Below are positions 25,964 through 36,794 of a stretch of DNA of 64,000 nt, one piece after another (the stretch's first letter is position 1; every line of letters starts with the position of its first letter). Location of the stretch: positions 1 to 64,000 of the forward strand of contig DRHW01000026.1 in NCBI GenBank assembly GCA_011053005.1. Reading direction: 5' to 3'. This DNA is from Methylophaga sp. (GTDB lineage: Bacteria > Pseudomonadota > Gammaproteobacteria > Nitrosococcales > Methylophagaceae). Below the pieces are notes generated by a model. It was not told the DNA's origin, ran no database searches, and saw only the letters and a program-made list of their open reading frames with translations. Both the position numbers and the translations under genes were made by a program.

Positions 25964-27016
25964 TTAACTAAATAGTTTTCCGACAGCAATGCTTAATTCT
26001 GCTGAGCGTTGCGGTGCACGTAGAGCCTTCATGATATGTAAACGCATACCCGGCAGATACAAGACATCAACAATCAGCTGATTAAAGCCTTCTTGACCAG
26101 CATCATTGCGTGCCAGTTGTTCTTGAAATAATTGGCAAATGGCCTCTTGCTTTAGCACGCGCCAGATGCGCCCTGTAATCGTCGCTAAAACTTCAATATT
26201 TTGGCTACATGGATGCTTTAAAACTCGCTTGACCATTGAATCAACTAAACCGGTGGCGGGGCTATTTGAAGCCGCTCGCAGGCAGGTACACACTAGCTTA
26301 ATATCGGGATTCTTTTCGTATAGTTCTGTGCTTAAACGATGTGCGAATACCTCAACTAGTCCCGCAACTGGCTCGGCATGTTCTAAAAAACCACTGACTG
26401 CATGCCATGGTTCCTCAGGTAGTCGTGGCAGCGTAGCAATCAAATCTATCGTTTCTCCACCATGATTAGCTAATCTAATCGCTACATCTGCAATGCCTTG
26501 CATCGCCAATGATTGCCACTCGTTCTTGTCTGTAATACCAGTGAAATAAGCAACAGCAGGTTCATAAAACGGTGATGCGGCCATTTTAAGTTCGTTGGTT
26601 ACTTGTGCATTAAAAGCAGCCATTTTTTGTTGTTGAGGCACAAATGTATAGGGGCTATCTTTTAATGCGCCTTCGATATGCTTTCCGTCTTCAGCCGCTA
26701 ACATACATTCGCCGACGCGATCTAACAGCATGACCAAAAACTCGTCTCTTGCTGCCTGAATAAGCAAACCTTGTTCATCTAAGGGTAATGTCAAAAACCA
26801 TACATATTGCTTGTTTGTATCGTCAGGACTCCAAAAGACAATACCCAACAATGCCCGTTGTTGTAATGGATATGGATACGGCATGCTGGCTTTTTCAAAG
26901 CCGACAAACTCATTCGCTGTGAGTTTAACTACTCGGCGGCCCATATCAAACACTCGATAATGGACTCGGCTACGGTGTAGAAACTGGCCTAAGGTGGTTA
27001 TTGCATTATCTGACAT
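25964..27016 (-). CDS. DUF3549 domain-containing protein
   Basis: 350 residues, soluble, matching the DUF3549 family along its whole length (start TLGQFLHRSRVHYRVFDMGRR, later YPYPLQQRALLGIVFW and DEQGLLIQAARDEFLVMLL). The family is restricted mostly to gammaproteobacteria and has no known function. It lies 9 bases downstream of argJ on the same strand, so it is likely in the secA-argJ operon. Confidence 0.85.
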   Translation of the reverse strand: MSDNAITTLGQFLHRSRVHYRVFDMGRRVVKLTANEFVGFEKASMPYPYPLQQRALLGIVFWSPDDTNKQYVWFLTLPLDEQGLLIQAARDEFLVMLLDRVGECMLAAEDGKHIEGALKDSPYTFVPQQQKMAAFNAQVTNELKMAASPFYEPAVAYFTGITDKNEWQSLAMQGIADVAIRLANHGGETIDLIATLPRLPEEPWHAVSGFLEHAEPVAGLVEVFAHRLSTELYEKNPDIKLVCTCLRAASNSPATGLVDSMVKRVLKHPCSQNIEVLATITGRIWRVLKQEAICQLFQEQLARNDAGQEGFNQLIVDVLYLPGMRLHIMKALRAPQRSAELSIAVGKLFS

Positions 27017-27025
27017 GACTAAAAC

Positions 27026-28252
27026 CTAAGTGCGGTATTCGGCATTTATTTTCACATAATCATAAGAAAAATCACACGTCCAAATCGTATCAGAGGCATC
27101 ACCTCGACCTAATACGACTCGAATCAAGATTTCATCTTGACTCGTTACTTGCTGGCCTTTTTGTTCTGTGTAATCTGCCGCAGGCTCACCGCCGTCGACA
27201 ATACAGACATCGCCCAGATATATTGTGACTTTTGATAAATCAAAATCACGAATCCCACTACGTCCAACTGCGGCTAAGATTCGTCCCCAATTAGGATCAG
27301 AAGCGAATAATGCAGTTTTAACTAATGGTGAATGGGCAATTGTATAAGCAACTTGTCGACATTCTTCGCTATCTTGGCCTTGTTCGACGACGACTTCGAT
27401 GAATTTAGTAGCGCCTTCACCATCACGCACAATCGCATGAGCAAGATGTTGACTGACTTCTGCAATGACCTGATATAAAGCCTGAGCATTCGCCGAATCA
27501 AAATCCGTAATAAGTTCATTACCCGCTTGGCCAGTTGCCATTAAGACACAGGCATCGTTGGTAGAAGTATCACCATCAACAGATATTCTATTGAAAGATT
27601 GATTTGCAGATTTTAGCAACATGGCATCTAACACCGACTTTTCAACGGCCGCATCTGTTGCAATATAGGACAGCATCGTCGCCATGTCAGGTCTAATCAT
27701 GCCTGAGCCTTTGGCTATTCCCGTCACAGTGACAGTTTGACCATCAATCTCAACTTGTTTTGATAAAGCTTTGGCGATGGTATCTGTCGTCATAATCGCT
27801 TTTGCAGCAGCAAACCAATTATCAGTGGCTAAGTTTTGATAAGCCGCTGGCAATGCTGTTTTGATTTTTTCTACCGCTAATTGCTGACCAATGACACCCG
27901 TAGAAAAAGGTAATACAGTATTACTATTTAGGTATGAAAGTTCAGCGACGGCTTGGCAACAAGCTTGTGCTGCTAACATGCCCTTCTCGCCTGTTCCAGC
28001 ATTAGCATTACCTGAATTTATCAGCAAATAACGTGGTGATGCTTGACTCTGATGTTGCTTAGCCAACGTTACAGGAGCGGCACAAAATGCATTTTGAGTA
28101 TAAATTGCCGAGCTTACTGTGCCCGCAGTCAATTCGATTAATACTAAATCAATACGACCGACTGTTTTTATACCTGCGCTCGCCACGCCCAATTTAATTC
28201 CGGCTATTGCTAATAAATCTTGTTGTTGTGGAGCAAGAAGGTTTACTGGCAT
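27026..28252 (-). CDS. argJ: bifunctional ornithine acetyltransferase / N-acetylglutamate synthase ArgJ
   Basis: 408 residues. The self-cleavage site KGSGMIRPDMATMLSYI is present, with cleavage expected between Ala191 and Thr192, Thr192 being the nucleophile of the mature beta chain. The active-site NSGNANAGTG motif (79-88) and the C-terminal DPNWGR are intact. The enzyme moves the acetyl group from N-acetylornithine to glutamate in the cyclic arginine pathway. Whether it also uses acetyl-CoA cannot be read from sequence. Its ATG overlaps the secA stop by one base (TAATG). Confidence 0.95.
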   Translation of the reverse strand: MPVNLLAPQQQDLLAIAGIKLGVASAGIKTVGRIDLVLIELTAGTVSSAIYTQNAFCAAPVTLAKQHQSQASPRYLLINSGNANAGTGEKGMLAAQACCQAVAELSYLNSNTVLPFSTGVIGQQLAVEKIKTALPAAYQNLATDNWFAAAKAIMTTDTIAKALSKQVEIDGQTVTVTGIAKGSGMIRPDMATMLSYIATDAAVEKSVLDAMLLKSANQSFNRISVDGDTSTNDACVLMATGQAGNELITDFDSANAQALYQVIAEVSQHLAHAIVRDGEGATKFIEVVVEQGQDSEECRQVAYTIAHSPLVKTALFASDPNWGRILAAVGRSGIRDFDLSKVTIYLGDVCIVDGGEPAADYTEQKGQQVTSQDEILIRVVLGRGDASDTIWTCDFSYDYVKINAEYRT

Positions 28253-30972
28253 TAGTTAATAGCACCATGACATTGTTTGAATTTTTTGCCTGAACCGCAT
28301 GGGCAAGGGTCATTACGTCCCACTTTCGAACCATCACGTAAATAAGGTGTTTCTGCAGCAGGAAGATGATTTTCTTCTTCATTATTGAGACTTGCTGCTT
28401 CCTCATGTTGATATTCCATTTCTACCGCTTGGCGGCGCTGTTCTTCAACAGCTTCCACATCTTCTGGTGCACGAACTTGTACACGAGAAATTAATGAAAT
28501 GACTTCATGTTTAATACTATCTAACATGCTGGTAAATAACTGAAAGGCTTCGCGTTTAAATTCTTGTTTTGGATCTTTCTGAGCATAACCACGAAGGTTA
28601 ATACCCTGACGTAAATAATCCATTTGTGCCAAATGCTCTTTCCACTGATTATCTAGCGTTTGCAGCATAATCGCTTTTTCGAAATGACGCATTAACTCAG
28701 CGCCTGTAGTGGCCTCTTTGGCATTACAAGCAGCTTGAACTGCTTCAATAACACGTTGATGCAAGCTTTCCTCATGAAGATCTTTGTCTTGCTCTAACCA
28801 GCTTGCGATGTCTAACTGTAATCCAAAGTCATCACGCAAGGCATTTTCTAGCCCAGAAATATTCCATTGCTCATCGATACTGTTCGGTGCTACATATTGG
28901 CTAATCATGTCTGTCAACACAGTTTCACGCATTGAAATAACGGTTTCAGACACATCATCTGCTGCCATTAATTGATTACGTTGTTCGTAAACGACTTTAC
29001 GTTGATCATTCGCCACATCATCAAATTCAAGTAACTGTTTACGGATATCGAAGTTGTGACCTTCTACTTTGCGTTGTGCGTTTTCTATAGCACGAGATAC
29101 CCAAGGATGCTCAATCGCTTCACCCTCTTCCATGCCGAGTTTTTGCATTAGACCCGCCATGCGTTCTGAGGCGAAGATCCGCATTAAATTATCTTCCAAT
29201 GATAAGTAAAAACGGCTTGAACCAGCGTCACCTTGACGACCTGAACGACCACGTAATTGATTATCAATACGACGAGACTCATGACGTTCTGAACCAATTA
29301 TATGTAAGCCACCAGCAGCCAGAACGGCATCATGTTTTACTTGCCATGCTTCTTTAGCCTTCACTTTTTGGGCATCTGTGGCATCTTCGCCTAAGGCTTC
29401 ATAATCAGCATCTAAGCTACCACCTAAAACGATATCAGTACCACGACCCGCCATATTCGTGGCAATAGTCACAGTCCCTAAACTACCTGCTTGAGCAATA
29501 ATCTGTGCTTCTTTCTCGTGAAATTTAGCATTAAGGACGGCATGTTTAATTTTAGCTTTATTCAATAAACCGTCTAAATACTCTGAGCTTTCAATTGATG
29601 ATGTACCAATTAATACAGGCTGTTGGCGTTCAATACAGCGCTTAATATCTTCGACAATTGCTTCGTATTTTTCTTTTGTCGTCAAAAATATTTGATCGGC
29701 AGCATCTTTCCGTTGCATTGGTTTATGGGTAGGAATAACAATAACTTCCAAGCCATAAATTGATTGTAATTCAAAGGCTTCTGTATCCGCTGTACCCGTC
29801 ATACCTGACAATTTTTGATATAAACGGAAATAGTTTTGGAAGGTGATAGAAGCTAATGTTTGATTTTCATTTTGAATAGCGACGCCTTCTTTAGCTTCAA
29901 CCGCTTGGTGTAAGCCTTCAGACCATCTACGTCCCGGCATTGTACGACCGGTAAATTCATCAACAATAACTATTTCGTCATTTTGTACGATGTAATCAAC
30001 ATCACGCGTAAACAAAACATGTGCTCGTAACGCGGCGCTAACATGATGCATAAGGCCAATATTAGCGGCATCATACAAACTTGCCATTGGATCTAATAAA
30101 CCGATTTCGGTTAATAAGCTTTCAATTTTTTCATGACCCGCTTCAGTAAAATGAACCTGTTTCGCTTTTTCATCGAGGGTGAAATCACCTTCAACTTCAA
30201 CTTCAACTTCATCATCCTCACCAATTTGGCGAGTTAAACTTGGGATCAAGGTATCAACACGTTGATACAATTCAGCACTATTTTCAGCAGGACCAGAAAT
30301 AATTAATGGCGTGCGAGCTTCATCGATCAAGATTGAATCCACTTCATCGATAACAGCAAAATGTAAGGAACGCTGTACTTTTTCTTCTAAGCTAAAGGCC
30401 ATATTATCGCGCAGATAATCGAAGCCGAATTCGTTATTGGTACCGTAAGTAATATCACAGGCATAAGCAGCACGACGTTCATTCGGGGCTAAACCTGAAA
30501 CAATAACACCGGTTGTTAAACCCAAGAAACCGTACAGTTGACTCATCGATTTTGAGTCACGTTGTGCCAAATAATCATTCACGGTAACAACATGCACACC
30601 TTCACCTTCTAAGGCATTCAAATACACCGCTAAGGTTGCCACTAACGTTTTACCTTCACCAGTACGCATTTCGGCAATTTTGCCATCGTTGAGCACCATG
30701 CCACCAATCAATTGCACATCAAAGTGACGCATACCTAAGACACGTACACTTGCTTCACGGACTACTGCAAATGCTTCCGGTAATAATTGGTCGATGGTCT
30801 CCCCATCTGCTATGCGTTGGCGAAATTCAGCTGTCTTTCCTTGTAAACTCTCATCACTCATTTGCTGTATTTCAGCTTCACGCAGGCCAATCTGTTCAAT
30901 AATCTTGTTTAGTCCCTTAAGAAAACGTTCATTGCGACTACCGAAAATTTTGCTGAAAAACTTGCTTACCAT
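28252..30972 (-). CDS. secA: preprotein translocase ATPase SecA
   Basis: 906 residues, normal for proteobacterial SecA. Motif [10 protein letters not shown] (102-110), the [19 protein letters not shown] region (from about 213), helicase half 2 ([15 protein letters not shown]) and RGRSGRQGD are complete. The C-terminal zinc site C890-x-C892...C901-H902, which contacts SecB and ribosomes, is present. SecA drives export of unfolded proteins through SecYEG. A short acidic Val-Glu repeat near residue 250, coded by repeated ACTTCA on the plus strand, lies in a naturally variable part. argJ overlaps its end. Confidence 0.97.
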   Translation of the reverse strand: MVSKFFSKIFGSRNERFLKGLNKIIEQIGLREAEIQQMSDESLQGKTAEFRQRIADGETIDQLLPEAFAVVREASVRVLGMRHFDVQLIGGMVLNDGKIAEMRTGEGKTLVATLAVYLNALEGEGVHVVTVNDYLAQRDSKSMSQLYGFLGLTTGVIVSGLAPNERRAAYACDITYGTNNEFGFDYLRDNMAFSLEEKVQRSLHFAVIDEVDSILIDEARTPLIISGPAENSAELYQRVDTLIPSLTRQIGEDDEVEVEVEGDFTLDEKAKQVHFTEAGHEKIESLLTEIGLLDPMASLYDAANIGLMHHVSAALRAHVLFTRDVDYIVQNDEIVIVDEFTGRTMPGRRWSEGLHQAVEAKEGVAIQNENQTLASITFQNYFRLYQKLSGMTGTADTEAFELQSIYGLEVIVIPTHKPMQRKDAADQIFLTTKEKYEAIVEDIKRCIERQQPVLIGTSSIESSEYLDGLLNKAKIKHAVLNAKFHEKEAQIIAQAGSLGTVTIATNMAGRGTDIVLGGSLDADYEALGEDATDAQKVKAKEAWQVKHDAVLAAGGLHIIGSERHESRRIDNQLRGRSGRQGDAGSSRFYLSLEDNLMRIFASERMAGLMQKLGMEEGEAIEHPWVSRAIENAQRKVEGHNFDIRKQLLEFDDVANDQRKVVYEQRNQLMAADDVSETVISMRETVLTDMISQYVAPNSIDEQWNISGLENALRDDFGLQLDIASWLEQDKDLHEESLHQRVIEAVQAACNAKEATTGAELMRHFEKAIMLQTLDNQWKEHLAQMDYLRQGINLRGYAQKDPKQEFKREAFQLFTSMLDSIKHEVISLISRVQVRAPEDVEAVEEQRRQAVEMEYQHEEAASLNNEEENHLPAAETPYLRDGSKVGRNDPCPCGSGKKFKQCHGAIN

Positions 30973-31116
30973 TGCTTGTTACTACCTGTATTTGAGCGGA
31001 GGCTATTGCCCGGAATGAATATATTAGAATATAAACGCGTAATTATAACGCGCGAAATCTATTTGGTTCTAAAGTCAATTTATGGAGATGGGGAATATCT
31101 GTAAAAAATTCAAGCT

Positions 31117-32028
31117 CTATCGATTAACAAATTTATAAGGATCGATTTTTGTACCTTCTCGCAGCACTTCAAAATGTACGTGTGGTCCTGTCGAGCGTCC
31201 TGTTGATCCCATTAAAGCTATCGCCTCACCTTTTTTAATTCTGTCGCCTGTTTTGACGATTATTTTTTCATTATGTGCATATCGCGTGACATAACCATTA
31301 CCATGATCAATCTCAATCAGTTCGCCGTAACCATTTCGATCACCGATATAACTGACAATACCATCAGCTACTGAAATAACTTTTGTGCCTTCTTTTGCAG
31401 CAAAGTCGATACCTGAATGAAAGGTTTTCTTACCGTTAAAAGGATCGATGCGATAGCCATATGACGATGATAGAAAGCCACCAACAACAGGTCGACCTTG
31501 CGGAATTGCAGAGGTAATGCTTTCTCGAGTTAAGAATAAATTCTGGATAGTATTAAGCTGTTCATTTTGCTTGCTAAATTTATCCGTCAGTTGAGACATT
31601 TCTGTTTTGAATAACGTAGGCGACAATGACTCGCCTTTTTCATCAATACCACCTTGTGCTGGTACTGAATCTAACTGAAATTCACTGACATCAACACCTG
31701 CAATTTCTGCCAATTTTTCTGTCAACGCAGTTAGTCGCATGGACTCTGCCTGTAATTGACCTAAACGCTTTGCATAATAGTCTTGTAGATTGGTCTCTTC
31801 TGGTTCTGCTACGATTTTTTTATCAGGTGATGGTGCTTCGGAGATGACAACGGGGACGGCGGTACTGAGAGTATGTAAGCGGCTAAGTAAATTGAAATGT
31901 TGGTTTATAATAAAGAGGCCTATCATCAGGAAAAGCATACTAAATCCCGCCAGCATAAATAGCTTTTTAGGTGAGATGTGCCAATGTCGGTGACTAGTAT
32001 TATTAGGCGATATAATGATAATCTGCAT
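31117..32028 (-). CDS. M23 family metallopeptidase, membrane-anchored
   Basis: 303 residues. A membrane helix at about 24-46 is followed by a coiled-coil-prone stretch (75-175) and a LytM/M23 zinc domain with HSGIDFAAKEGTKV and HVHFEVLREG. The three metal ligands (HxxxD and HxH) are visible, so it can be an active murein endopeptidase. This gene commonly sits between secA and lpxC in gammaproteobacteria, next to DUF721, as here. It is divergent from the DUF721 gene, with 32 bases between the start codons. Confidence 0.88.
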   Translation of the reverse strand: MQIIIISPNNTSHRHWHISPKKLFMLAGFSMLFLMIGLFIINQHFNLLSRLHTLSTAVPVVISEAPSPDKKIVAEPEETNLQDYYAKRLGQLQAESMRLTALTEKLAEIAGVDVSEFQLDSVPAQGGIDEKGESLSPTLFKTEMSQLTDKFSKQNEQLNTIQNLFLTRESITSAIPQGRPVVGGFLSSSYGYRIDPFNGKKTFHSGIDFAAKEGTKVISVADGIVSYIGDRNGYGELIEIDHGNGYVTRYAHNEKIIVKTGDRIKKGEAIALMGSTGRSTGPHVHFEVLREGTKIDPYKFVNR

Positions 32029-32060
32029 AGTATTCTTTAACCTGAGTAGTTACTGTATTC

Positions 32061-32504
32061 ATGACCAATAAGCCCGAAAAAGTGAGTCTCGTTTACAAAC
32101 AAAACAGTCAGCTTTATAAAATAGCCCAAAGGGCACAGAAGCTTAACCATCTTAACTATATTGTGCAACAAGTTATGCCGCCTCAATTTTCTGCACACTG
32201 TTTGCTAGCGAATATCAACAATCAAACTATTATTATTCATACAGATAATGCCAGTTATGCAAGCTTACTGCGCTTTCAGGCAAGTACATTATGTAAAGTA
32301 ATATCTGAACATACATCACAAAATATAACCAAATTAGAAGTAAAAGTTAAACCTTCTTTTCAAGCAATTCAACCTACAAATGTGCGACATATTTCTCTGC
32401 CTAGCAATGCGGCTGAGTCCCTAAGTCAAACAGCTGACAACTTAGATGATGGCCCATTAAAAACAGCTCTGCAAAAACTAGCTCAACGCTACAATAAATC
32501 GTAA
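32061..32504 (+). CDS. DUF721 / DciA-like protein
   Basis: 147 residues. The central part (about 30-100; LNYIVQQVMPPQFSAHCLLANI, then IIIHTDNASYASLLRFQ and ITKLEVKVKP) matches the DUF721 domain. This KH-like fold is typical of DciA, the ancestral loader of the replicative helicase DnaB in bacteria that lack DnaC. Gene order lpxC-DUF721-M23-secA is widely conserved. The C-terminal tail looks disordered, as in DciA. It converges with lpxC, leaving three bases between the stops. Confidence 0.78.
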   Translation: MTNKPEKVSLVYKQNSQLYKIAQRAQKLNHLNYIVQQVMPPQFSAHCLLANINNQTIIIHTDNASYASLLRFQASTLCKVISEHTSQNITKLEVKVKPSFQAIQPTNVRHISLPSNAAESLSQTADNLDDGPLKTALQKLAQRYNKS

Positions 32505-32507
32505 CGA

Positions 32508-33425
32508 TTAACTCACGATCAATGCAGCAGGACGACTGAACATAATTGGCGCATCTTTTTCTTCTTCGAAACTAACCAGTTCCCAAGAATCTTCATCTGC
32601 CAATAACTTGCGCAATAATTTATTATTTACTTCATGGCCCGATTTATGGCCACTAAATGAACCGATCAAGCTATGTCCTAGCAAATATAAGTCGCCGATA
32701 GCATCTAACACTTTATGACGAACAAACTCATCTTCATAACGTAAACCATCTTCATTCATAACTCGATAATCATCTACGACTATCGCATTATCTAGACTTC
32801 CGCCTAATGCAAGATTGTTTTCACGTAACTTTTCGATATCTTTCATAAATCCAAAAGTACGAGCTCGACTAACTTCGCGAACAAATGATGTTGAGGAGAA
32901 ATCAACATCAACTTGTTGTGGTCGTCCCTTAAATGCTGGATGCTCAAAATCAATCGAAAATGACACTTTGAAGCCTTCAAAAGGTTCAAATTTAGCCCAT
33001 TTATCACCATCTTCTAATATAACGGTCTTTTTAATCCGAATAAATTGCTTAGGTGCATTTTGTTCTTCGATGCCTGCCGACTGCACTAAAAAAACAAAAG
33101 GCCCTGCGCTACCATCCATAATCGGTACTTCAGGTGCATTTAACTCTATATAAGCATTATCGATACCTAAACCAGCAAATGCGGATAATAAATGTTCAAC
33201 GGTGGATACCCGCTGTCCATTTTGAACGAGTGTTGTTGATAATGCAGTTTCACCGACATTAACGGCTTTTGCCTCAAGTTCAACAACAGGATCCAGATCA
33301 ACCCGACGAAAAATAATACCCGTGTTAGGCGCAGCTGGGCGCAAGGTCAAATAGACCGTATCACCACTATGCAACCCAACTCCGGTCGCACGAATCACGT
33401 TTTTCAATGTTCGTTGCTTAATCAC
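32508..33425 (-). CDS. lpxC: UDP-3-O-acyl-N-acetylglucosamine deacetylase LpxC
   Basis: 305 residues, same as E. coli. Zinc ligand His78 in [10 protein letters not shown] and the C-terminal [14 protein letters not shown] (His and Asp ligands) are visible, as is the [11 protein letters not shown] catalytic segment. It performs the committed step of lipid A synthesis, so the organism has an LPS outer membrane. It is the last gene of the division cluster, 80 bases after ftsZ on the same strand. Confidence 0.97.
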   Translation of the reverse strand: MIKQRTLKNVIRATGVGLHSGDTVYLTLRPAAPNTGIIFRRVDLDPVVELEAKAVNVGETALSTTLVQNGQRVSTVEHLLSAFAGLGIDNAYIELNAPEVPIMDGSAGPFVFLVQSAGIEEQNAPKQFIRIKKTVILEDGDKWAKFEPFEGFKVSFSIDFEHPAFKGRPQQVDVDFSSTSFVREVSRARTFGFMKDIEKLRENNLALGGSLDNAIVVDDYRVMNEDGLRYEDEFVRHKVLDAIGDLYLLGHSLIGSFSGHKSGHEVNNKLLRKLLADEDSWELVSFEEEKDAPIMFSRPAALIVS

Positions 33426-33505
33426 CGTTTAATCCTCACAAATCTTTATAGATCTGAACATAATATCATAGGCTTATCCACTCTCGCCAATTACACCGCT
33501 ACAAA

Positions 33506-34660
33506 CTAATCAGCTTGGCGACGTAAAAAGGCAGGAATATCTAAATAATCCATATTGACATCACCGTTATCAAACTCTTTTTTCTGTTCTGGTTTACTGT
33601 TACGAATCACCGTCGGTTCATCATAATTAATATCTATTGATTTTTTTACAATCTCAATTTGCGGCGCAGCAGCAATAGGGGTTTCTTGCTTAGCTACTTT
33701 GATACCACCTAAACCAGTTGCGACAACAGTCACTCTAATCTCATCCGTCATTTCTGGATCGATAACCGTTCCAACCACCACGGTGGCATCTGCTGAAGCG
33801 AATTCTTTAATGATATTACCAACATCATCAAATTCACCAATGCTCATATCAAGGCCACCAGTAATATTAACTAACACACCACGAGCACCAGACAAATCAA
33901 CGTCTTCTAATAATGGGCTAGAAACAGCTAATCGTGCTGCTTCTTTAGCACGGTTTTCACCAGATGCTTGACCGGTACCCATCATTGCCATGCCCATTTC
34001 AGACATAACAGTACGTACGTCAGCGAAATCCACGTTAATCATACCTTCACGGGTAATTAACTCAGCAATGCCTTGAACCGCACCTAACAACACATCATTA
34101 GCTGCTTTAAAAGCGCCTAACAATGTCATTTCGCGACCTAGCACAGCCAATAATTTTTCGTTAGGAATCGTAATTAAAGAATCAACATGCTGTGTTAATT
34201 CAGCAAGGCCTGCTTCGGCGATTTTTAATCGTTTAGCACCTTCAAAAGGAAAAGGCTTAGTCACTACGGCAACCGTTAAAATACCCATTTCTTTAGCAAC
34301 TTGGGCGACAACAGGCGCTGCCCCAGTACCTGTACCACCGCCCATACCGGCAGTAATGAAGACCATGTCTGAACCTTTGATCAACTCCATCACACGTTCG
34401 CGATCTTCTAATGCGGCTTGTCGACCGACATCAGGATTAGCACCGGCACCCAATCCTTTCGTAATATCTGTACCTAACTGAAGTTGGGTTGGCGCAGAGC
34501 TTTTACGTAATGCTTGCGCATCAGTATTGGCACAAATAAAATCAACACCTTCGATTTGGTTTGCCACCATATGCTCAAGCGCATTACCGCCACCGCCACC
34601 CACACCAATTACTTTAATCACTGCTGTTTGTGTATATGTATCTATTAATTCAAAAGCCAT
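33506..34660 (-). CDS. ftsZ: cell division GTPase FtsZ
   Basis: 384 residues. The tubulin signature GGGTGTG is at 107-113, the GTP-contacting GGGGGNA loop at about 21-27, and the T7 loop [11 protein letters not shown] is present. The last residues [14 protein letters not shown] form the conserved tail that binds FtsA and ZipA. FtsZ forms the division ring. It is 56 bases downstream of ftsA, a gap large enough for its own promoter or SD control. Confidence 0.97.
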   Translation of the reverse strand: MAFELIDTYTQTAVIKVIGVGGGGGNALEHMVANQIEGVDFICANTDAQALRKSSAPTQLQLGTDITKGLGAGANPDVGRQAALEDRERVMELIKGSDMVFITAGMGGGTGTGAAPVVAQVAKEMGILTVAVVTKPFPFEGAKRLKIAEAGLAELTQHVDSLITIPNEKLLAVLGREMTLLGAFKAANDVLLGAVQGIAELITREGMINVDFADVRTVMSEMGMAMMGTGQASGENRAKEAARLAVSSPLLEDVDLSGARGVLVNITGGLDMSIGEFDDVGNIIKEFASADATVVVGTVIDPEMTDEIRVTVVATGLGGIKVAKQETPIAAAPQIEIVKKSIDINYDEPTVIRNSKPEQKKEFDNGDVNMDYLDIPAFLRRQAD

Positions 34661-34716
34661 TGTTTTTCTCCCCAGTTTTTTACTGATTGTATCTATATGT
34701 ATTTATTAAGGTTGTT

Positions 34717-35970
34717 TTAAAAATTACCCTGAAACCAACTTTTCATTTTCGCTAACATGGACTTAAAGCCATCACCTGTACTTGTCTCGCTTCGTACTTT
34801 TGCACCATCTTGATGACCGAATAATAATAATCCCACACCAGTAGAATGAATCGGGTTACGGATAACATCGACTAAGCCGCCGACGTGTTGTGGTAAGCCT
34901 AATCTCACTGGTAAATGAAATACTTCTTCTGCTAATTCGACGACACCTTCCATTTTTGAGCTTCCGCCCGTTAACACCACACCTGCCGCTAATAATGGTT
35001 CAAAACCACTTCGACGCAATTCGGCTTGCACTAACATCAATAGCTCTTCGTAGCGTGGTTCAACGACTTCGGCCAATGTTTGTCTTGATAATTGACGAGG
35101 AGGTCTATCACCTACACTCGGCACTTCAATCGTTTCATCTTCGCGTGCCAATTGTCTTAATGCACAGGCGTATTTTATTTTTATTTCTTCGGCATATTGG
35201 GTTGGTGTACGTAAGGCTACGGCAATATCATTGGTCACTTGATCGCCAGCAATAGGAATTACTGCTGTATGACGAATCGCACCATCAAGAAAAACAGCAA
35301 TATCTGTTGTGCCGCCACCGATATCAACGATGCATACACCTAACTCTTTTTCATCTTGTTCAAGTACTGACAAGCTTGATGCCATTTGTTCTAAGATAAT
35401 CCCATCGACGGTCAAACCACAGCGCTCGATGCATTTAGTAATATTTTGTGCCGCACTCACTGCACCAGTAATTAAATGTACTTTTGCTTCCAACCGCACA
35501 CCTGACATACCAATTGGCTCACGAATACCCTCTTGATTATCAATAATATATTCTTGAGGTAACACATGAAGCAATTGTTGATCACCTGGAAAATGCACTG
35601 CTTTAGCTGCATCTAACACTCGGTCAACATCACCTTGTGTGACTTCTTTATCGCGAATTGCAACGGTTCCATGGGAATTTAGGCTGCGAATGTGGCTACC
35701 TGCAATGCCGGCATACACTGAATGGATTTGGCAACCCGCCATTAACTCTGCTTCTTCGATCGCACGCTGAATCGATTGAACTGTTGATTCAATATTAACC
35801 ACAACGCCCTTTTTCATACCACGGGCTGGGTGTGAACCAATGCCTATTATGTCCAAAGCATTATCATTAGGCCCCGAATCTAAATTGGGAGCGGCGACGA
35901 TTGCCACGACTTTTGACGTACCAATATCCAGTCCAACAATCAGTTCTCTTTCATTTCTTTTTAACATCAT
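34717..35970 (-). CDS. ftsA: cell division protein FtsA
   Basis: 417 residues of the actin fold: GLDIGTSKVVAIV (phosphate 1), DIGGGTTDIAV (phosphate 2) and LTGGSSKMEG (adenosine motif). The C-terminal SMLAKMKSWFQGNF is the amphipathic membrane-targeting helix. FtsA tethers FtsZ to the membrane and recruits later division proteins. Its start overlaps the ftsQ stop as ATGA (a second ATG follows directly). Confidence 0.96.
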   Translation of the reverse strand: MMLKRNERELIVGLDIGTSKVVAIVAAPNLDSGPNDNALDIIGIGSHPARGMKKGVVVNIESTVQSIQRAIEEAELMAGCQIHSVYAGIAGSHIRSLNSHGTVAIRDKEVTQGDVDRVLDAAKAVHFPGDQQLLHVLPQEYIIDNQEGIREPIGMSGVRLEAKVHLITGAVSAAQNITKCIERCGLTVDGIILEQMASSLSVLEQDEKELGVCIVDIGGGTTDIAVFLDGAIRHTAVIPIAGDQVTNDIAVALRTPTQYAEEIKIKYACALRQLAREDETIEVPSVGDRPPRQLSRQTLAEVVEPRYEELLMLVQAELRRSGFEPLLAAGVVLTGGSSKMEGVVELAEEVFHLPVRLGLPQHVGGLVDVIRNPIHSTGVGLLLFGHQDGAKVRSETSTGDGFKSMLAKMKSWFQGNF

Positions 35971-36794
35971 ATTGTTCCATTAAAATCATGTTTATGCCCT
36001 GCAACCCAAGCTACAGAAAGCCCATTGGTGTATCTCATATCCACAGCAGTTATGTCCTCTTGGTAGGGTTGTAATAGTTTTTTATAAGTAGTGGCAAATC
36101 GTTGCAAACGCTGTTCACTGTCAGTACGGCCCAACATGACATTCATCCCATTACTCAATTTAATTGTCCACGCTCTTCTTTCATTCATTTCAACTTCCTT
36201 CACGCTTAATCCAAGCGTGGCGACTAGTCGTGAGACTTCAGAATATTGTTCAACAACCTCGCGGCTACTGTCTTTTGGTCCTGTTAATTTTACTAAGCCA
36301 TCAGGAAAACTGGCTTTTGTAGGGAAAAATAACTTTCCTTCATCATTCATCAAACCATCTTGGCCCCATAATGCGATTGCATGGTGTTCTTCAACAACCA
36401 AATGCAAACTATCGGGCCAAACACGTTTAACTTGTATCTCTTTTACCCAAGGAATGGCTTCGCCTGCTTCACGTAATTTCGCCACATTCACGCTCATGAT
36501 TCCGCCTATTGCATAGGGTGTTACCGCTTCGACTAAAGCCTTTCTATCAACATGACTAAAATCACCATCCACTGTGACGTGTAATATTGGAAACATCGGC
36601 GATGTCTCCACTTGATCTAAATAAGCGCCACATCCAATCACGCCAGCAACCAACGTAAATGCCACGCCGTAACGCAACCAATATTTCCACTGGATAGGCG
36701 GACGTGCTTGACGAACAGGGATCCGCGTTGCACCTCGGCTACTTTTTCTAGCGATCAAGACTGTTTCCCCATGCTGTTTTCTAAAATCTTCCAT
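35967..36794 (-). CDS. ftsQ: cell division protein FtsQ
   Basis: 275 residues from the upstream ATG. A cytosolic basic tail is followed by one helix (about 42-60), a POTRA domain (about 70-140; FPILHVTVDGDFSHVDRKAL) and the beta domain (to about 260). FtsQ links early and late division proteins with FtsL and FtsB. The ATG at 36794 overlaps ddl by 40 bases. A TTG at 36758, with SD GGGGA 7 bases before and a 4-base TTGA overlap with the ddl stop, is a reasonable alternative start giving a protein 12 residues shorter. Confidence 0.93.
   Translation of the reverse strand: MEDFRKQHGETVLIARKSSRGATRIPVRQARPPIQWKYWLRYGVAFTLVAGVIGCGAYLDQVETSPMFPILHVTVDGDFSHVDRKALVEAVTPYAIGGIMSVNVAKLREAGEAIPWVKEIQVKRVWPDSLHLVVEEHHAIALWGQDGLMNDEGKLFFPTKASFPDGLVKLTGPKDSSREVVEQYSEVSRLVATLGLSVKEVEMNERRAWTIKLSNGMNVMLGRTDSEQRLQRFATTYKKLLQPYQEDITAVDMRYTNGLSVAWVAGHKHDFNGTI

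Noticed and set aside
30186-30216. Short ACTTCA-type tandem repeat in secA
   Set aside because: It codes for an acidic Val-Glu stretch in a naturally variable loop of SecA and keeps the frame. Not a mobile or regulatory repeat.
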